Shown: positions 37,909 through 46,641, counted from the first letter of the stretch. The stretch: 64,000 nucleotides of DNA from JADJOY01 sp046331705 [NCBI: bacterium] (GCA_046331705.1 JAXLQJ010000023.1:39639-103638), one strand, 5' to 3'. The notes: generated by a model from the sequence alone, not told the origin. Translations and numbers: made by a program.

Positions 37909-38589
37909 TCAGCGAGCGGGCCGGGCGAGATAGACGACGTAACGGCGCGCGCCACGCGCCGGGTGCGCGACCTCGACGGTGAAGCCGGCAGCGCGCAGGC
38001 GGCGTTCGAACGACGCCACCGGCCCTTCCGACCACACCGCGAGGACTCCGCGGGGCGCGAGCGCCCCGCTTGCTCGCGCCAGCGCCGCCGCGCCGAAGAC
38101 GTGATCGTCGGTGGGATCGCCGCTGCCCGGCCGCGGGCCTTCGAAGAGATCGAGCACGATGGCGTCGAAGCGCGGCGCCGGCGCGGTGCTGGCGCGGGCG
38201 ATCACCTGGGCGACGTCGCCGAGCGCCAGCGTGACGCGCGGGTCGTCGAGGACGTTCGCGGTGAGCGCCGCCAGCGGGCCGCGCACCCAGCGCGCCACGG
38301 CCTCGTGCAGCTCGGCCACCACCACCGCCGCGCCCGGCGGTAGCGCGTCGAGCGCGGCGCGCAGCGTGTAGCCCATGCCGAGCCCCGCCACCAGCACGCG
38401 CGGCGCGGCGATCCCCGCGAGCGACTGGCACGCGAGCGCCCCGAGAGCTTGCTCCGAGCGCTGCTGCGTGCTCGTCATGAGCACGCGCCCGTCGCGCAGG
38501 ATCAGGTAGTCGCGCTCGCCCCGCTCCCGGAGCTCGAGCGCGCCGTCGCCGGTCTCGACGCGCTCGAGGGTGCGCCAGGGGCGAGCCAT
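37909..38589 (-). CDS. Spermidine synthase-like SAM-binding protein
   Basis: 226 residues. Class I SAM-dependent fold: VLVAGLGMGYTLRAAL (motif I) near residue 65, VVVAELHEAVARW with the acidic residue after strand 2, and DAIVLDLFEGP (motif II). The layout matches spermidine synthase-like proteins without the N-terminal tetramerisation domain. Polyamine synthesis is not implied: similar short proteins are methyltransferases of unknown target. It starts 10 bases after the NTF2-like gene and is probably co-transcribed with it. Confidence 0.75.
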   Translation of the reverse strand: MARPWRTLERVETGDGALELRERGERDYLILRDGRVLMTSTQQRSEQALGALACQSLAGIAAPRVLVAGLGMGYTLRAALDALPPGAAVVVAELHEAVARWVRGPLAALTANVLDDPRVTLALGDVAQVIARASTAPAPRFDAIVLDLFEGPRPGSGDPTDDHVFGAAALARASGALAPRGVLAVWSEGPVASFERRLRAAGFTVEVAHPARGARRYVVYLARPAR

Positions 38590-38599
38590 GTCGAGCGCT

Positions 38600-39148
38600 T
38601 CACCGCCCGAGGATCTCGGCGAGATCGATGCTGGGCGGCTTGCGCTCGAGCTTCTCGATCAGGAGCGGGCGCACCATGTCCATCTTGAGGCGGAGCGGTT
38701 CGAGCACCTCGTCGCCCAGCTCGTCGACGACGGCGATGACGTGGCTCAGGTCGAAGAGATCGATCTGCTCCGACCACTGGTAGTTGCCGGCGTAGCGGAA
38801 CCAGCTCGAGCCCATGCACTCGTAGAAGGTGCCGTCCGGGCGCTTGCCGGGGCCGCGGTTGGTCCAACGCGCCATGACCTCGCCTTTCACGTGGTCGATG
38901 ACCGTGGCGAGATACGGGAAGCTCCAGTTGTCGAAGCCCATCATGTCCGCGCCCAGCGCGGTTTCCTTGATGCGGTCGATGCCGCGTGCCACCAGCCGGT
39001 GGAGTGGGCCGATGTCGTAGGTGTAGACGGCGTCGGGCGTGTAGAAGGGCGCGAGCAGCGCCCAGTTGGCGGTGGCACGGGCCTCGGCGTTGGCGGCGAG
39101 CCAGCGCTCGACCATCTCTTCCATCTCGCGACGGGGAAACTCGGGCAT
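38600..39148 (-). CDS. NTF2/SnoaL-like protein
   Basis: 182 residues from ATG 39148, with AGGAG upstream. WLAANAEARATANWALLAPFYTPDAVYTYDIGP is the typical alpha-helix/first strand of SnoaL-like polyketide cyclase/ketosteroid-isomerase folds. The C-terminus is longer than usual (~50 extra residues). It lies next to the TetR and CYP51 genes; NTF2-like proteins commonly accompany P450s in lipid and steroid loci, so a small-molecule isomerase or binding role is plausible. No catalytic pair can be assigned with confidence. Confidence 0.75.
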   Translation of the reverse strand: MPEFPRREMEEMVERWLAANAEARATANWALLAPFYTPDAVYTYDIGPLHRLVARGIDRIKETALGADMMGFDNWSFPYLATVIDHVKGEVMARWTNRGPGKRPDGTFYECMGSSWFRYAGNYQWSEQIDLFDLSHVIAVVDELGDEVLEPLRLKMDMVRPLLIEKLERKPPSIDLAEILGR

Positions 39149-39180
39149 GGGTGCGTCTCCTCTTCTCGGGGCGTGGTGAG

Positions 39181-39879
39181 TCAACGGGTGGCGGGGCGGT
39201 GCGGTCTCGCAGCGCGGGCGCGCACGGCGCCTTGGCGGCGAGCCTTCTCGGGCGCGACGAAGGTGCGGCGGAAATGGCGGTGCACGCGCTCCACGAGCTC
39301 GCTGGCCGAGAGCTTCATGCCGTGCTCGAGCCAGTCGGCGAGGTGGACCTGGTGCATGGCGATCATCATCTTGGCGAGCAGCTCGGGATCCTCGTCGATC
39401 ACCTGACCGGCGTCGATCGCGTCGCGGAAGATCTGGGTGGCGAGCTCGAAGCCCTGCCGCCACGCCGCGTACTGCTCGCTCTGCTCGTGGGCTTCCGGCG
39501 AGGGGCCGAGCGCCCACGCGATCCCGTGCCGTACCTGCATGCGCAGGTAGTCGGGATGGGCCACGAAGAACTCGATGTACACGCCGATCCCCGCGAGCAG
39601 CACCTCGAGCGGTGTCGCCTCGCGGGCGGTGGCCTCGCGCGCTCGTTCCAGGAGCTCGGCGCCGCGCTCCTCTTGAAGGGCGGCGTGCAGCTCGCGCTTG
39701 CCGGGGAACACGCCGTAGAGCGAGCCCACCGAGAGCCCGGCCTCTTGGGCGATGTCCTGGATCTTGGTGGGGTCGTAGCCGGCGCGCGCGAAGCAGCGCT
39801 CGGCGGCGTCGAGGATCAACCGCCGATAGAGATCGGTGCGCGCTTGTCGGGCGGCGTCGAGGGCGCGTGCGCGAGCCAT
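39181..39879 (-). CDS. TetR/AcrR-family transcriptional regulator
   Basis: 232 residues. The N-terminal helix-turn-helix reads RLILDAAERCFARAGYDPTKIQDIAQEAGLSVGSLYGVFPGKRELHAAL, with all conserved TetR positions. The C-terminal ligand domain is all-helical. Its gene is divergent from CYP51 with a 61-base gap that contains a 14-base palindrome over a promoter, so it most likely represses CYP51-ferredoxin and itself, responding to a sterol- or fatty-acid-like ligand. The effector is inferred only from context. Confidence 0.9.
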   Translation of the reverse strand: MARARALDAARQARTDLYRRLILDAAERCFARAGYDPTKIQDIAQEAGLSVGSLYGVFPGKRELHAALQEERGAELLERAREATAREATPLEVLLAGIGVYIEFFVAHPDYLRMQVRHGIAWALGPSPEAHEQSEQYAAWRQGFELATQIFRDAIDAGQVIDEDPELLAKMMIAMHQVHLADWLEHGMKLSASELVERVHRHFRRTFVAPEKARRQGAVRARAARPHRPATR

Positions 39880-39904
39880 GCGTGAATCACCATTTCACAA
39901 AACG

Positions 39905-39934
39905 ATTGACGGTTCAATAATACGAGAGCATATT
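39905..39934 (+). promoter_or_regulatory. Promoter with overlapping palindromic operator, TetR/CYP51 divergent gap
   Basis: ATTGA-CGGT-TCAAT (39905-39918) is a 5-bp-arm palindrome. Inside it lies TTGACG (39907-39912), a good -35, with CATATT (39929-39934) 16 bases further on as a weaker -10. Binding of the divergent TetR here would block RNA polymerase at the CYP51 promoter. The gap is much more AT-rich than its surroundings. Confidence 0.5.
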
Positions 39935-39940
39935 CGAAAC

Positions 39941-41356
39941 ATGGTCGAGGTCGCTGCAACTCCGCCGGCCGCCGTGCCGTCGTCCTCGCAGCCGGGGCCT
40001 GCGCTGGGTTCCGCGTTGGGGCCGCCCACGCCGATTCCGCGACTCAAGGGCGGGCTGCCGCTGCTCGGGCGGATGCTGGATCTCGGCAAGGACCCGCTCG
40101 CGATCTTTCAGCAAGCAATCGAACGCCACGGCGAGGTCGCCGCCCTGCCGCTCGCCCTCGGCAAGGAGCTGGTGCTGCTCTCGGGCACCGAGGCGCAGCA
40201 GTTCTTCTTCTACGACGCCGACGAGCAGCTCTCGCAGAAAGAGGCCTACAAATTCTCGGTGCCGGTCTTCGGCGAGGGCGTCGTCTACGACACGACGCCC
40301 GAGCGGATGCTGGAGCAGATCGGCTTCGCGTTGCCGGCGCTGCAGGACCGCACCATGCGGACGTACGCGCCGAAGATGGTCCAGGAGATCGAGGCGTTCG
40401 TGGAGCGTCTCGGCGAGCGCGGCGAGGTCGATCTCCTGGAGGCGATGAAGGAGCTCTCGATCTACATCGCGAGCCGCTGTCTCCTGGGTCACGAGATCCG
40501 CGAGCGGCTCGACGGCGAGTTCGCGCATCTCTTCGTCGATCTGGAGAAGGGGCTCAATCCGTTCGCGTTCCTGTGGCCCAACGCGCCGCTGCCGGCGTTC
40601 CGCCGTCGCGACAAGGCGCGGGCGCGGCTCTCCCAGCTCATCGGCGGCATCGTCGAGGAGCGCATTCGCAAGGGCGAGCGCCACGACGACATGCTCCAAT
40701 GCCTGATCGACGCCCGCTATTCCGACGGCGCCAAGCTCACGCCGCACGAGATCGCGGGCCTCTTGATCGTGATCCTCTTCGCCGGTCACCACACCAGCTC
40801 GACGACCGCCGCATGGGTGGGCGTGGAGCTGCACCGCAATCCGGCGGCGCTCGAGCCGGTGCTCGCCGAGGTGCGCGCCAGCGTCGCCACCGGCAAACCC
40901 CTCGACTACTACGCCGTGCGCTCCATGGATCACATCGATTGGAGCGTGAAGGAGACGCTGCGGCTCCACCCGCCGCTCATCATGTTGATGCGCGGGGTGA
41001 TACAGGACCTGCGCTACAAGAGCTGGGTGTTTCCGAAGGGCACGTTCCTGCTGGTGAGCCCGCTCGCGTCGGGGCGGCTCGCGAGTGTCTTCCCCGATCC
41101 GGATGCGTTTCGCCCCGAACGATTCGCGCCGCCGGATCCCGTGGACAAGATCCCGTTCGCCTGGATTCCGTTCGGCGGCGGACGGCACCGCTGCCGCGGC
41201 ATCTCGTTCGCGCTCAATCAGATCAAGACCATCTGGGCGCGGCTGCTGCACCACTTCGAGATCGAGCTGGTGGAGCAGGACTACCCGCCCGACTACCAGG
41301 CGATGGTGGTCGGCCCCAAGCACCCGGCCCGAATCCGCTATCGTCGGATCGCCTGA
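39941..41356 (+). CDS. Cytochrome P450, CYP51 (sterol 14-alpha-demethylase)-like
   Basis: 471 residues from ATG 39941. I-helix AGHHTSS (~281) with His before Thr as in CYP51, K-helix KETLRLHPP (~337), and the haem loop FGGGRHRCRG with Cys ~417 followed by FALNQIKTIWARLL, a CYP51-type stretch. A Pro-rich N-terminus precedes the catalytic domain and no membrane anchor is evident, as in bacterial CYP51s. A 3Fe-4S ferredoxin gene follows 33 bases downstream and probably donates electrons. No sterol cyclase or squalene epoxidase is in the window, so the natural substrate may be another triterpenoid or fatty acid. Confidence 0.85.
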   Translation: MVEVAATPPAAVPSSSQPGPALGSALGPPTPIPRLKGGLPLLGRMLDLGKDPLAIFQQAIERHGEVAALPLALGKELVLLSGTEAQQFFFYDADEQLSQKEAYKFSVPVFGEGVVYDTTPERMLEQIGFALPALQDRTMRTYAPKMVQEIEAFVERLGERGEVDLLEAMKELSIYIASRCLLGHEIRERLDGEFAHLFVDLEKGLNPFAFLWPNAPLPAFRRRDKARARLSQLIGGIVEERIRKGERHDDMLQCLIDARYSDGAKLTPHEIAGLLIVILFAGHHTSSTTAAWVGVELHRNPAALEPVLAEVRASVATGKPLDYYAVRSMDHIDWSVKETLRLHPPLIMLMRGVIQDLRYKSWVFPKGTFLLVSPLASGRLASVFPDPDAFRPERFAPPDPVDKIPFAWIPFGGGRHRCRGISFALNQIKTIWARLLHHFEIELVEQDYPPDYQAMVVGPKHPARIRYRRIA

Positions 41357-41389
41357 TCGAGCCCGAAAGTCACGCGAGGTCGCGGCCGG

Positions 41390-41584
41390 ATGCGAATCGT
41401 CGTCAACCCCGTCCTCTGCCAGTCCCACGGCGCCTGCGCCGAAGAAGCGCCCGAGGTCTTCGAGGTCCAGGGCGCCACCACCGTGAAGATCAAGCAAGCG
41501 ACGGTGCCGCCCGAGCTGCTCGAACCCGTGAGAGCCGCCGTCCGTTTCTGCCCCACCGGTGCGCTGAAGCTCGTCGAGGAGTGA
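41390..41584 (+). CDS. 3Fe-4S ferredoxin, P450 partner
   Basis: 64 residues. Cys-x5-Cys (CQSHGAC, residues 10 and 16) and the distal CP (FCPTGAL) give the three-cysteine pattern of 3Fe-4S ferredoxins that serve bacterial P450s. It is adjacent to and downstream of the CYP51-like gene, in the same direction, so it very likely feeds that enzyme. A separate ferredoxin reductase is not present nearby. Confidence 0.92.
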   Translation: MRIVVNPVLCQSHGACAEEAPEVFEVQGATTVKIKQATVPPELLEPVRAAVRFCPTGALKLVEE

Positions 41585-41622
41585 CCGGCGCGGCTCGCTG
41601 CGAGGGCCGCTGCGGCTGGCGC

Positions 41623-41651
41623 TTGACCCGGTTGCATCGCGGCTCTAGCGT
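41623..41651 (+). promoter_or_regulatory. Promoter of the Uma2 gene
   Basis: TTGACC (41623-41628) and TAGCGT (41646-41651) are separated by 17 bases and lie 10 bases before the Uma2 start codon. The transcript would be nearly leaderless, since no ribosome site fits in that gap. Confidence 0.5.
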
Positions 41652-41660
41652 GAGCCAGTC

Positions 41661-42251
41661 ATGGCGCCTGAGACGGCACGGTCCACGTACAACGCCGCCG
41701 AGTACCTCGCGCTGGAGCGGGCCTCGGACACTCGCAGCGAGCTCGTGAATGGCCAGATCCTGGCCATGACCGGCGCGAGTCGGGCGCACAATTTGATCGC
41801 GGCGAACATCGGCCGGGAGCTTGGAAACCAGCTCAAAGGTCGCCCCTGCGAGACCTATCAATCCGACATGCGGGTGAAGGTTTCGGCGACCGGGCTCTAC
41901 ACCTATCCCGACGTCGTCGTGGTCTGTGGCAAGCCCGAGCTGGAAGACGAGCACGGCGACACGCTGCTCAACCCGACCGTGATCCTCGAAGTGCTGTCAC
42001 CGAGCACCGAGGCGTACGATCGCGGCGAAAAATTCGCTCACTACCAGCGGCTCGAGTCGCTGCGCGAGTACCTGATGGTCGCGCAGGACAAGCTCCGGAT
42101 CGAGCACTACGTGCGACAGGGCCGCCAATGGGTGCTCACCGTCACCACCGCCCTCGACGCGATCATCGAGCTGATCTCGATCGACTGCCGCTTGGCCGCC
42201 CGCGACGTCTACGACCGCATCGAGCTCGATCTCGCGGGATCCGCGCCGTAG
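41661..42251 (+). CDS. Uma2-family (DUF820) putative PD-(D/E)XK nuclease
   Basis: 196 residues. The family pattern is complete: YLALERASDTRSELVNGQILAM, an SRAHNLIAANIGREL helix, YTYPDVVVVCG carrying the PD, and NPTVILEVLSPSTEAYDRGEKF carrying the ExL and downstream Lys. Uma2 proteins are abundant single genes in cyanobacteria and other environmental bacteria; their biological role is unsettled and they are often near mobile DNA. It is monocistronic with its own promoter. Confidence 0.9.
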   Translation: MAPETARSTYNAAEYLALERASDTRSELVNGQILAMTGASRAHNLIAANIGRELGNQLKGRPCETYQSDMRVKVSATGLYTYPDVVVVCGKPELEDEHGDTLLNPTVILEVLSPSTEAYDRGEKFAHYQRLESLREYLMVAQDKLRIEHYVRQGRQWVLTVTTALDAIIELISIDCRLAARDVYDRIELDLAGSAP

Positions 42252-42311
42252 TCCCTTCGCCGGACCGAGTCGCATCTCGAGCCTCGAAGGGGCTGCTAGA
42301 GTCCTCGTCGC

Positions 42312-43295
42312 ATGGCGTCGACGAGGCGATCAAGCGGAGAGCCCGCGGTCGGTAGCGACTCGTCGCGGCAGCTCGAGCTCTTCGACGGTCCGCACCTCGT
42401 TCGCCAGCGCGCGATCGGCCAGATTCTGGACGCGCAGCCCGACGCGGCCTTGCGCACGCTCGCCGAGGACGACCCGCGCCACCACGCCGACGAGTGGCAG
42501 GCGCTCCGCGCGCTCGCCCACGCCGTCGCCGCCGCGCTGACCGAGATCGGCGAACGCCCGCGCGATCCACGCGGCGCGCTCGCGAGCCAGTCGGCGATCC
42601 TGTCCGCGCTCGCTCGCGACCGCGCTCGCCTGCCCGCGTCGGCCGCATCTCGCCTGCACGCCGCGCTACACGCCAGCGCGCTGGCGGCGGCGAGCGGGCT
42701 GCGTCCACCCTTTCTCGACGACGGCACGCCGCTCGGCTGGCTCGCGCTCGAGGCGGGCGACCCCGATCGCGCTCGCGAGCTGCTCTTCGCCGCACGTGAC
42801 GCGCGACCCGCCGACGGCCGCGTGCTCGGCTACCTCGGCGACGCGTTCGCCCTCGCGGGCCGCCGTGCGGAGGCCGCGGCGAGCTATCGCGACGCGCTGT
42901 ATCACGATCCCGGCGGCATCGACGCCGCCGCGATCCGCGACGAAGGGCTCCGCGAGCTCCTCGCGGAGGACGAGGGCGAGCCGGACTGGCGCCTGCCTCG
43001 CGCGTGCATCGCTGGGGTGCTCCCGGTCGGGTCGGCGGCCATGCCCATCGCCGGCGAGCGCCCCGCGGCGATCTTCCGCGCCTTGCTCGCCGACGGCGCG
43101 GAACCGACGAGCGCACTCGAGCGGGCGCGCCTCTTCTACCTCGGCATGGTGCTGGGCGGGTCGGGTGCGAGCGCCCGGGGATCGAGCGGCGTCGCCGAGT
43201 TGGGCGAGGTGCGCGCCGCCATGAAGCGAGCGAGCCCAACGCTCTTCGCCGACTACATGCGCTGGCTGCGCGCTCGCCTCGACCTGCCGCTCTGA
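42312..43295 (+). CDS. Hypothetical protein with TPR-like repeats
   Basis: 327 residues, Ala/Arg-rich, helical throughout. Around residues 150-205, ELLFAARDARPADGRVLGYLGDAFALAGRRAEAAASYRDALYHDPGG reads as tetratricopeptide-like helices. No signal peptide or membrane segment. A TAGAGT at 42297-42302 could be a -10, leaving a short leader. I do not recognise a specific family; a protein-interaction scaffold is the most that can be said. Confidence 0.65.
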   Translation: MASTRRSSGEPAVGSDSSRQLELFDGPHLVRQRAIGQILDAQPDAALRTLAEDDPRHHADEWQALRALAHAVAAALTEIGERPRDPRGALASQSAILSALARDRARLPASAASRLHAALHASALAAASGLRPPFLDDGTPLGWLALEAGDPDRARELLFAARDARPADGRVLGYLGDAFALAGRRAEAAASYRDALYHDPGGIDAAAIRDEGLRELLAEDEGEPDWRLPRACIAGVLPVGSAAMPIAGERPAAIFRALLADGAEPTSALERARLFYLGMVLGGSGASARGSSGVAELGEVRAAMKRASPTLFADYMRWLRARLDLPL

Positions 43296-43521
43296 CTCAC
43301 CGGGCCAGGGTCGAAGCGCGCGAGCCGCACGGGCGACCCCGTTCCGCGCCGCGTGAGCTGGCGGAGCCTCAGCGCCGGTATCGGGCCGATCGCTTGCTCG
43401 GCATCGCCGCTTTCGCCGTGCTTGCCCCCGCCGTCGCGGTGCCGTCGTCGCGGTGGCGCCCACGGGATCGCCATGCTAGAGACGCGATCGGCGCCGCTCG
43501 GCGCGTGCCACGCCTGCTTCC

Positions 43522-44067
43522 TTGTCGACCGCGCGATCCCGCGAGCCCGCCTTGCCGCACTCTCGACTGCGCCCGCGGGCGTGCCTCGCGCTGATCGTGC
43601 TCGGGCTGCTCCCGCATCCCGCGCGCGCCCAGCCCGACGAGCTCGTGGTCAGCGTCGGCGCGTTCGATTTCGTGCGCCCGGCGCGGGCGGGGCGCGACCT
43701 GCGAACCGCGATCGCCGCGGAGTATCGTCCGGCGATCGAGCTCGGCTGGCTCGAGCCGTTCATCGGCTTTCTCGCCACCACCGGCGGCTCGATCCTCGGC
43801 TACGGTGGCCTATCGATCGACCTGCCGCTGGTGCGCGACGAGCTGCTGCTCACTCCCAGCCTCGCGCTGGCGGGCTTCAAGCCCGATCCCAGCGAGGACC
43901 TGGGCTCGACCATCGTGTTCCGCACCGGTGCCGACCTGCGCCATCCGATCGCCGCCGTGGCGTGGATCGGGATCGGCGTCTTTCACGTCTCGAACGGCGG
44001 CCTCGCCGATCACAACCCCGGCGCCGAGAGCGTCACGTTGTCCGTCTCCCGCTCGTTCGATTGGTGA
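43522..44067 (+). CDS. Lipid A 3-O-deacylase, PagL-like outer-membrane protein
   Basis: 181 residues from a TTG at 43522; a TTG at 43552 gives a tighter signal peptide (ACLALIVLGLLPHPARAQ). Downstream segments alternate as in an outer-membrane barrel. The decisive motif is FHVSNGGLADHNPGAESV near residue 155, where PagL enzymes have their catalytic His-Ser (HxSN) and a distal Glu (NPGxE), and the chain ends in an aromatic residue (DW). PagL removes the 3-position acyl chain of lipid A in the outer membrane, which supports a Gram-negative host making LPS. Confidence 0.82.
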   Translation: MSTARSREPALPHSRLRPRACLALIVLGLLPHPARAQPDELVVSVGAFDFVRPARAGRDLRTAIAAEYRPAIELGWLEPFIGFLATTGGSILGYGGLSIDLPLVRDELLLTPSLALAGFKPDPSEDLGSTIVFRTGADLRHPIAAVAWIGIGVFHVSNGGLADHNPGAESVTLSVSRSFDW

Positions 44068-44183
44068 GCCAGGTCCGGCGCAACCCCGCGCCATCCAGCT
44101 CATGCTCGTTCCGGGCGTCGATGCCGCAAACCGGTGGGTCCCGAGGCAGAAGGATTAGGTGCGTGCAAGACAGGTCGATCGCG

Positions 44184-45086
44184 TCAGGGCGTGTGCGACG
44201 TCCACGCGGCGAAGTCGCCCGACTCGAAGTTGTCGAGGAAGAAGAACCGGCGCTCGAACCAGGCGCGCACCTCGCCCGGTGCGGCGGGAATCCACTCGTG
44301 GAGCGCGTCTGGATCGATCACCTGGCGGTTCGAGATTCCGGCGGCGGTGAGCGCGTCGGCGTACGGCTGCATGGTCCAGATCGGCACGATCGGATCGTTG
44401 TCGCCGTGCAGGAAGAGCGTCGGCGGATGGTCGAGAGGAATCGGGCCGACGGTGCAGATCCAGCCGGCGCACGTCGCGTACGAGCCGCTCTGGATCGCGA
44501 GCGCGGCGAAACGGCCCGGATACGAGACCGCCATGCGGCTCGTCATGTGGCCACCGCTCGAGATGCCCGCGGCATAGAGGCTCGTTCCGTCGAGCGGGCC
44601 GAAGGATCCCGCGTCGATCTCGCTCAGGATCCGCAGCATGAAGGCATGGTCGTTCGACGACTTGTACTCCTCGCCGAACAGGTTGTTCGTGTCCCACTGG
44701 CCCGCGCCGTCGAAATGGGTCTCGGGCGTCAGCACCGCGTAGCCGTGGTCGAGCAGGTCCTCGACCACCTGGGTCTGGTAGTAGGCACCAAAGGGCAGGA
44801 TCTTCGACGCATGCCACGTGAATTCCGCCGAGATCCACGAGCCCTGGAACATGATCACCGCAGGCCAGCCCGAGGGGGGCGGCGCTCCGCCCGGGAGCTC
44901 GAAGTGGACCTCGCGGTGCTCGTCTTCGATGTCGAAGGCCGTGGTTTCGTGCGGGCAGACCAGCTCGTAATTATCGATGTAGCAGACCGACCCGGGTGGC
45001 ACCGGGTCCGGGTCGGGAATGCGCGTGAACGCCGTGAGGAGGAAGGCGAACGAGAGGAGCGAGATGTTCCGAATCGCGACCTTCAT
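44184..45086 (-). CDS. Secreted alpha/beta-hydrolase (esterase/PHB-depolymerase-like)
   Basis: 300 residues from ATG 45086; the frame stays open 99 codons upstream, but the ATG opens a signal peptide (LLSFAFLLTAFTRI). The nucleophile elbow is AAGISSGGHMTS (GxSxG), the acid is in FLHGDNDPIVPI and the His in DALHEW. Two Cys pairs are plausible disulfides. The C-terminus ends with DNFESGDFAAWTS, a short motif common at the ends of secreted proteins in some myxobacterial and related genomes. Substrate unknown. It is outside the clear part of the integron. Confidence 0.8.
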   Translation of the reverse strand: MKVAIRNISLLSFAFLLTAFTRIPDPDPVPPGSVCYIDNYELVCPHETTAFDIEDEHREVHFELPGGAPPPSGWPAVIMFQGSWISAEFTWHASKILPFGAYYQTQVVEDLLDHGYAVLTPETHFDGAGQWDTNNLFGEEYKSSNDHAFMLRILSEIDAGSFGPLDGTSLYAAGISSGGHMTSRMAVSYPGRFAALAIQSGSYATCAGWICTVGPIPLDHPPTLFLHGDNDPIVPIWTMQPYADALTAAGISNRQVIDPDALHEWIPAAPGEVRAWFERRFFFLDNFESGDFAAWTSHTP

Positions 45087-45345
45087 GCTGTATCCATCGT
45101 CGACGAAGTCGTCGGTCCCCTCGAGCCCGGTGTCGCGATGTGCGCACCCGCGCCGACCACCGCCCCTCGGCGCCACGTGACCCCGAGCTCGCCGTCCCGC
45201 GCCGGCACGATCACCCAACCCAGATTTGAGCAGCGGGAACAGACTACAGCGTGATCGAGACGCGCGCACCCCGCGTGTAGTCACGCCGCGGCGTCGAGCC
45301 CGCCTTCCCCCGCTCGGCAGTCGCTCTGCCACCTGGGGCGCAGCT

Positions 45346-45618
45346 TCACAAGCAGTCGACGTATCCCGCCCAGAATCGAACACCGAAGCAGCCAGCTCGG
45401 CCTAGGCGTACGCCAGCGCAGTGAAGCATCTGCCCTCGGCGGCAGTCCCGATCCATGACCGGTCCGAAAACGAACTGTGACGCCAGGCTGGCTGTGAGGA
45501 AGAGAAGGACTGCGAGCCGAGCTTTGAAGAGCCTGGGACGACGGCCGCGACGCAACCCAAGCCCGAAATACCAAGCGCAGACCATGCCGATGACGACAAG
45601 CGCAGTCCCGGCAGTCAT
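45346..45618 (-). CDS. Small membrane protein, possible distal cassette gene
   Basis: 90 residues with two hydrophobic helices (TALVVIGMVCAWYFGLGL and LAVLLFLTASLASQFVFG) and a Cys-rich C-terminus. The ATG lies seven bases past an attC-arm-like sequence at 45625-45645 (CCTGAAC ... AGCTCAGC), the same start-at-the-junction layout as the confirmed cassettes. No family recognised; the C-terminal third may be out of frame with the ancestral protein. Confidence 0.4.
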   Translation of the reverse strand: MTAGTALVVIGMVCAWYFGLGLRRGRRPRLFKARLAVLLFLTASLASQFVFGPVMDRDCRRGQMLHCAGVRLGRAGCFGVRFWAGYVDCL

Positions 45619-45704
45619 TGGCCGCCTGAACGAATCAGCTCAGCCGCGCGCGGGGCGGGCGAATCGCGCCGGTAATGCGTCGCCGCAACGGACGGCCGGA
45701 CGTC

Positions 45705-45977
45705 TCACCCATGCAGGGCCCGCTCCACGATCGATTGGACCCGGGCAAGCGAGATCCCGCGGCGCTGCTCGATGCTCAACGGATGGTCAGTCGCCCTGAG
45801 CTCGATGAACGGCCGCTCTCCCACCGGCCGCGTATGAACTTGGGTCTCGAGGCTGAGCGTGGACGGCTCGTAAGGCAGGGCAGTCTGCAACCAGCCAAAG
45901 TAAGTGGGCTCAGCTTCTCTCCCCGGTACCGTCCAAAGCTGCTGCGCGCGCACGAAATTTCGCTCGCTCAGCGACAC
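45705..45977 (-). CDS. DUF2199-like protein, short form
   Basis: 90 residues if started at the GTG at 45977, directly at the edge of a degenerate attC; the frame is open far upstream, but that part runs through attC sequence and is not protein-like. The body matches the C-terminal two thirds of DUF2199: YFGWLQTALPYEPSTLSLETQVHTRP, RPFIELRATDHPLSIEQRRGISLARVQSI. The usual N-terminal Cys-containing segment is missing, so this is a short version or a 5'-truncated gene. Function of the family is unknown. Confidence 0.55.
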   Translation of the reverse strand: MSLSERNFVRAQQLWTVPGREAEPTYFGWLQTALPYEPSTLSLETQVHTRPVGERPFIELRATDHPLSIEQRRGISLARVQSIVERALHG

Positions 45978-46060
45978 CTGAGCACACCCGCGGCCACGGA
46001 CCACCGCGCGATCACCCGCATTCTCACCCGCGGTGAACCCTTCAACCGGGAGCGTTTCAT
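45971..46060 (-). repeat. Degenerate attC site
   Basis: The left-central part (about 45978-46015) reads ...CACACCCGCGGCCACGGACC, matching the conserved core of the four good attC sites, and the DUF2199-like frame starts at its left edge. The right arm is weak: AGCG at 46051 but no GTTRRRY at the expected place. Recombination activity is doubtful. Confidence 0.45.
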
Positions 46061-46641
46061 GAAAACGTAACGATCTTGGGGAAGCGCGGGTGAGCCCGAT
46101 GTCTAACTGGGATCCGCAAGGGTCGAGCTCCAGCAATGACGCTCCGCGAATCGTCTGCTTCGAGCAGCACCCGGACGTCATGAGCCACGTGCCCGGACAA
46201 CCGTTCGTTTTGACTGGCCGCCCGCGCTTGCCCCGCTTTTCAGTACGTACTCGAGACGATGGTCTTTCGCTGGCTCTGCTCCTTCCCGAGCCCGCAACCA
46301 ACTGGCTTCGAGCCTGACGCTTTGAATGGGACGGGAAAGGACACGAAATGGTTTCTAGGTCGCCGCGTGCTCTCTGCGCGGCACCGCCGTGAGGCGGTCG
46401 AACCTCGATAGGTGTTTGGTGCAGCGCCACGTTCGTGAGCGCCCGCGCCGTACCGGAAACGAAGTCAGAGTCCGTCAAGCGCAAGGCCACGAGTCGAGGA
46501 TGCGATCGACGACGAGAAACACGTCGCACAGGAGAGGTTCACACTTGACGGACGGGGGCCTTATAGGAGTTCGACCGCTCGGTACGAATGTTCCCGGCCG
46601 CTCAACGCCTACCGTGCCAAGCTCGCGCGGCAATTTTGCCG
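46061..46641. other. Gene-free stretch inside the integron
   Basis: I find no convincing gene on either strand; open frames here are short and compositionally odd. One segment, 46418-46437 (GGTGCAGCGCCACGTTCGTG), resembles the right arm of the attC sites, but no matching left arm was found about 70 bases before it. It may be a remnant of a deleted or eroded cassette. Confidence 0.5.

Noticed and set aside
37909-38589. Genuine spermidine synthase
   Set aside because: Lacks the N-terminal domain and the diagnostic decarboxy-SAM/putrescine residues cannot be identified; no polyamine genes nearby.
45625-45715. attC after the DUF2199-like gene
   Set aside because: A left-arm-like sequence is present, but no matching right arm or conserved core; kept only as a remark on the small gene beside it.
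46347-46437. Additional attC between the two small cassette genes and the DUF2199-like gene
   Set aside because: Only a right-arm-like segment (46418-46437) is convincing; the left side does not pair with it.
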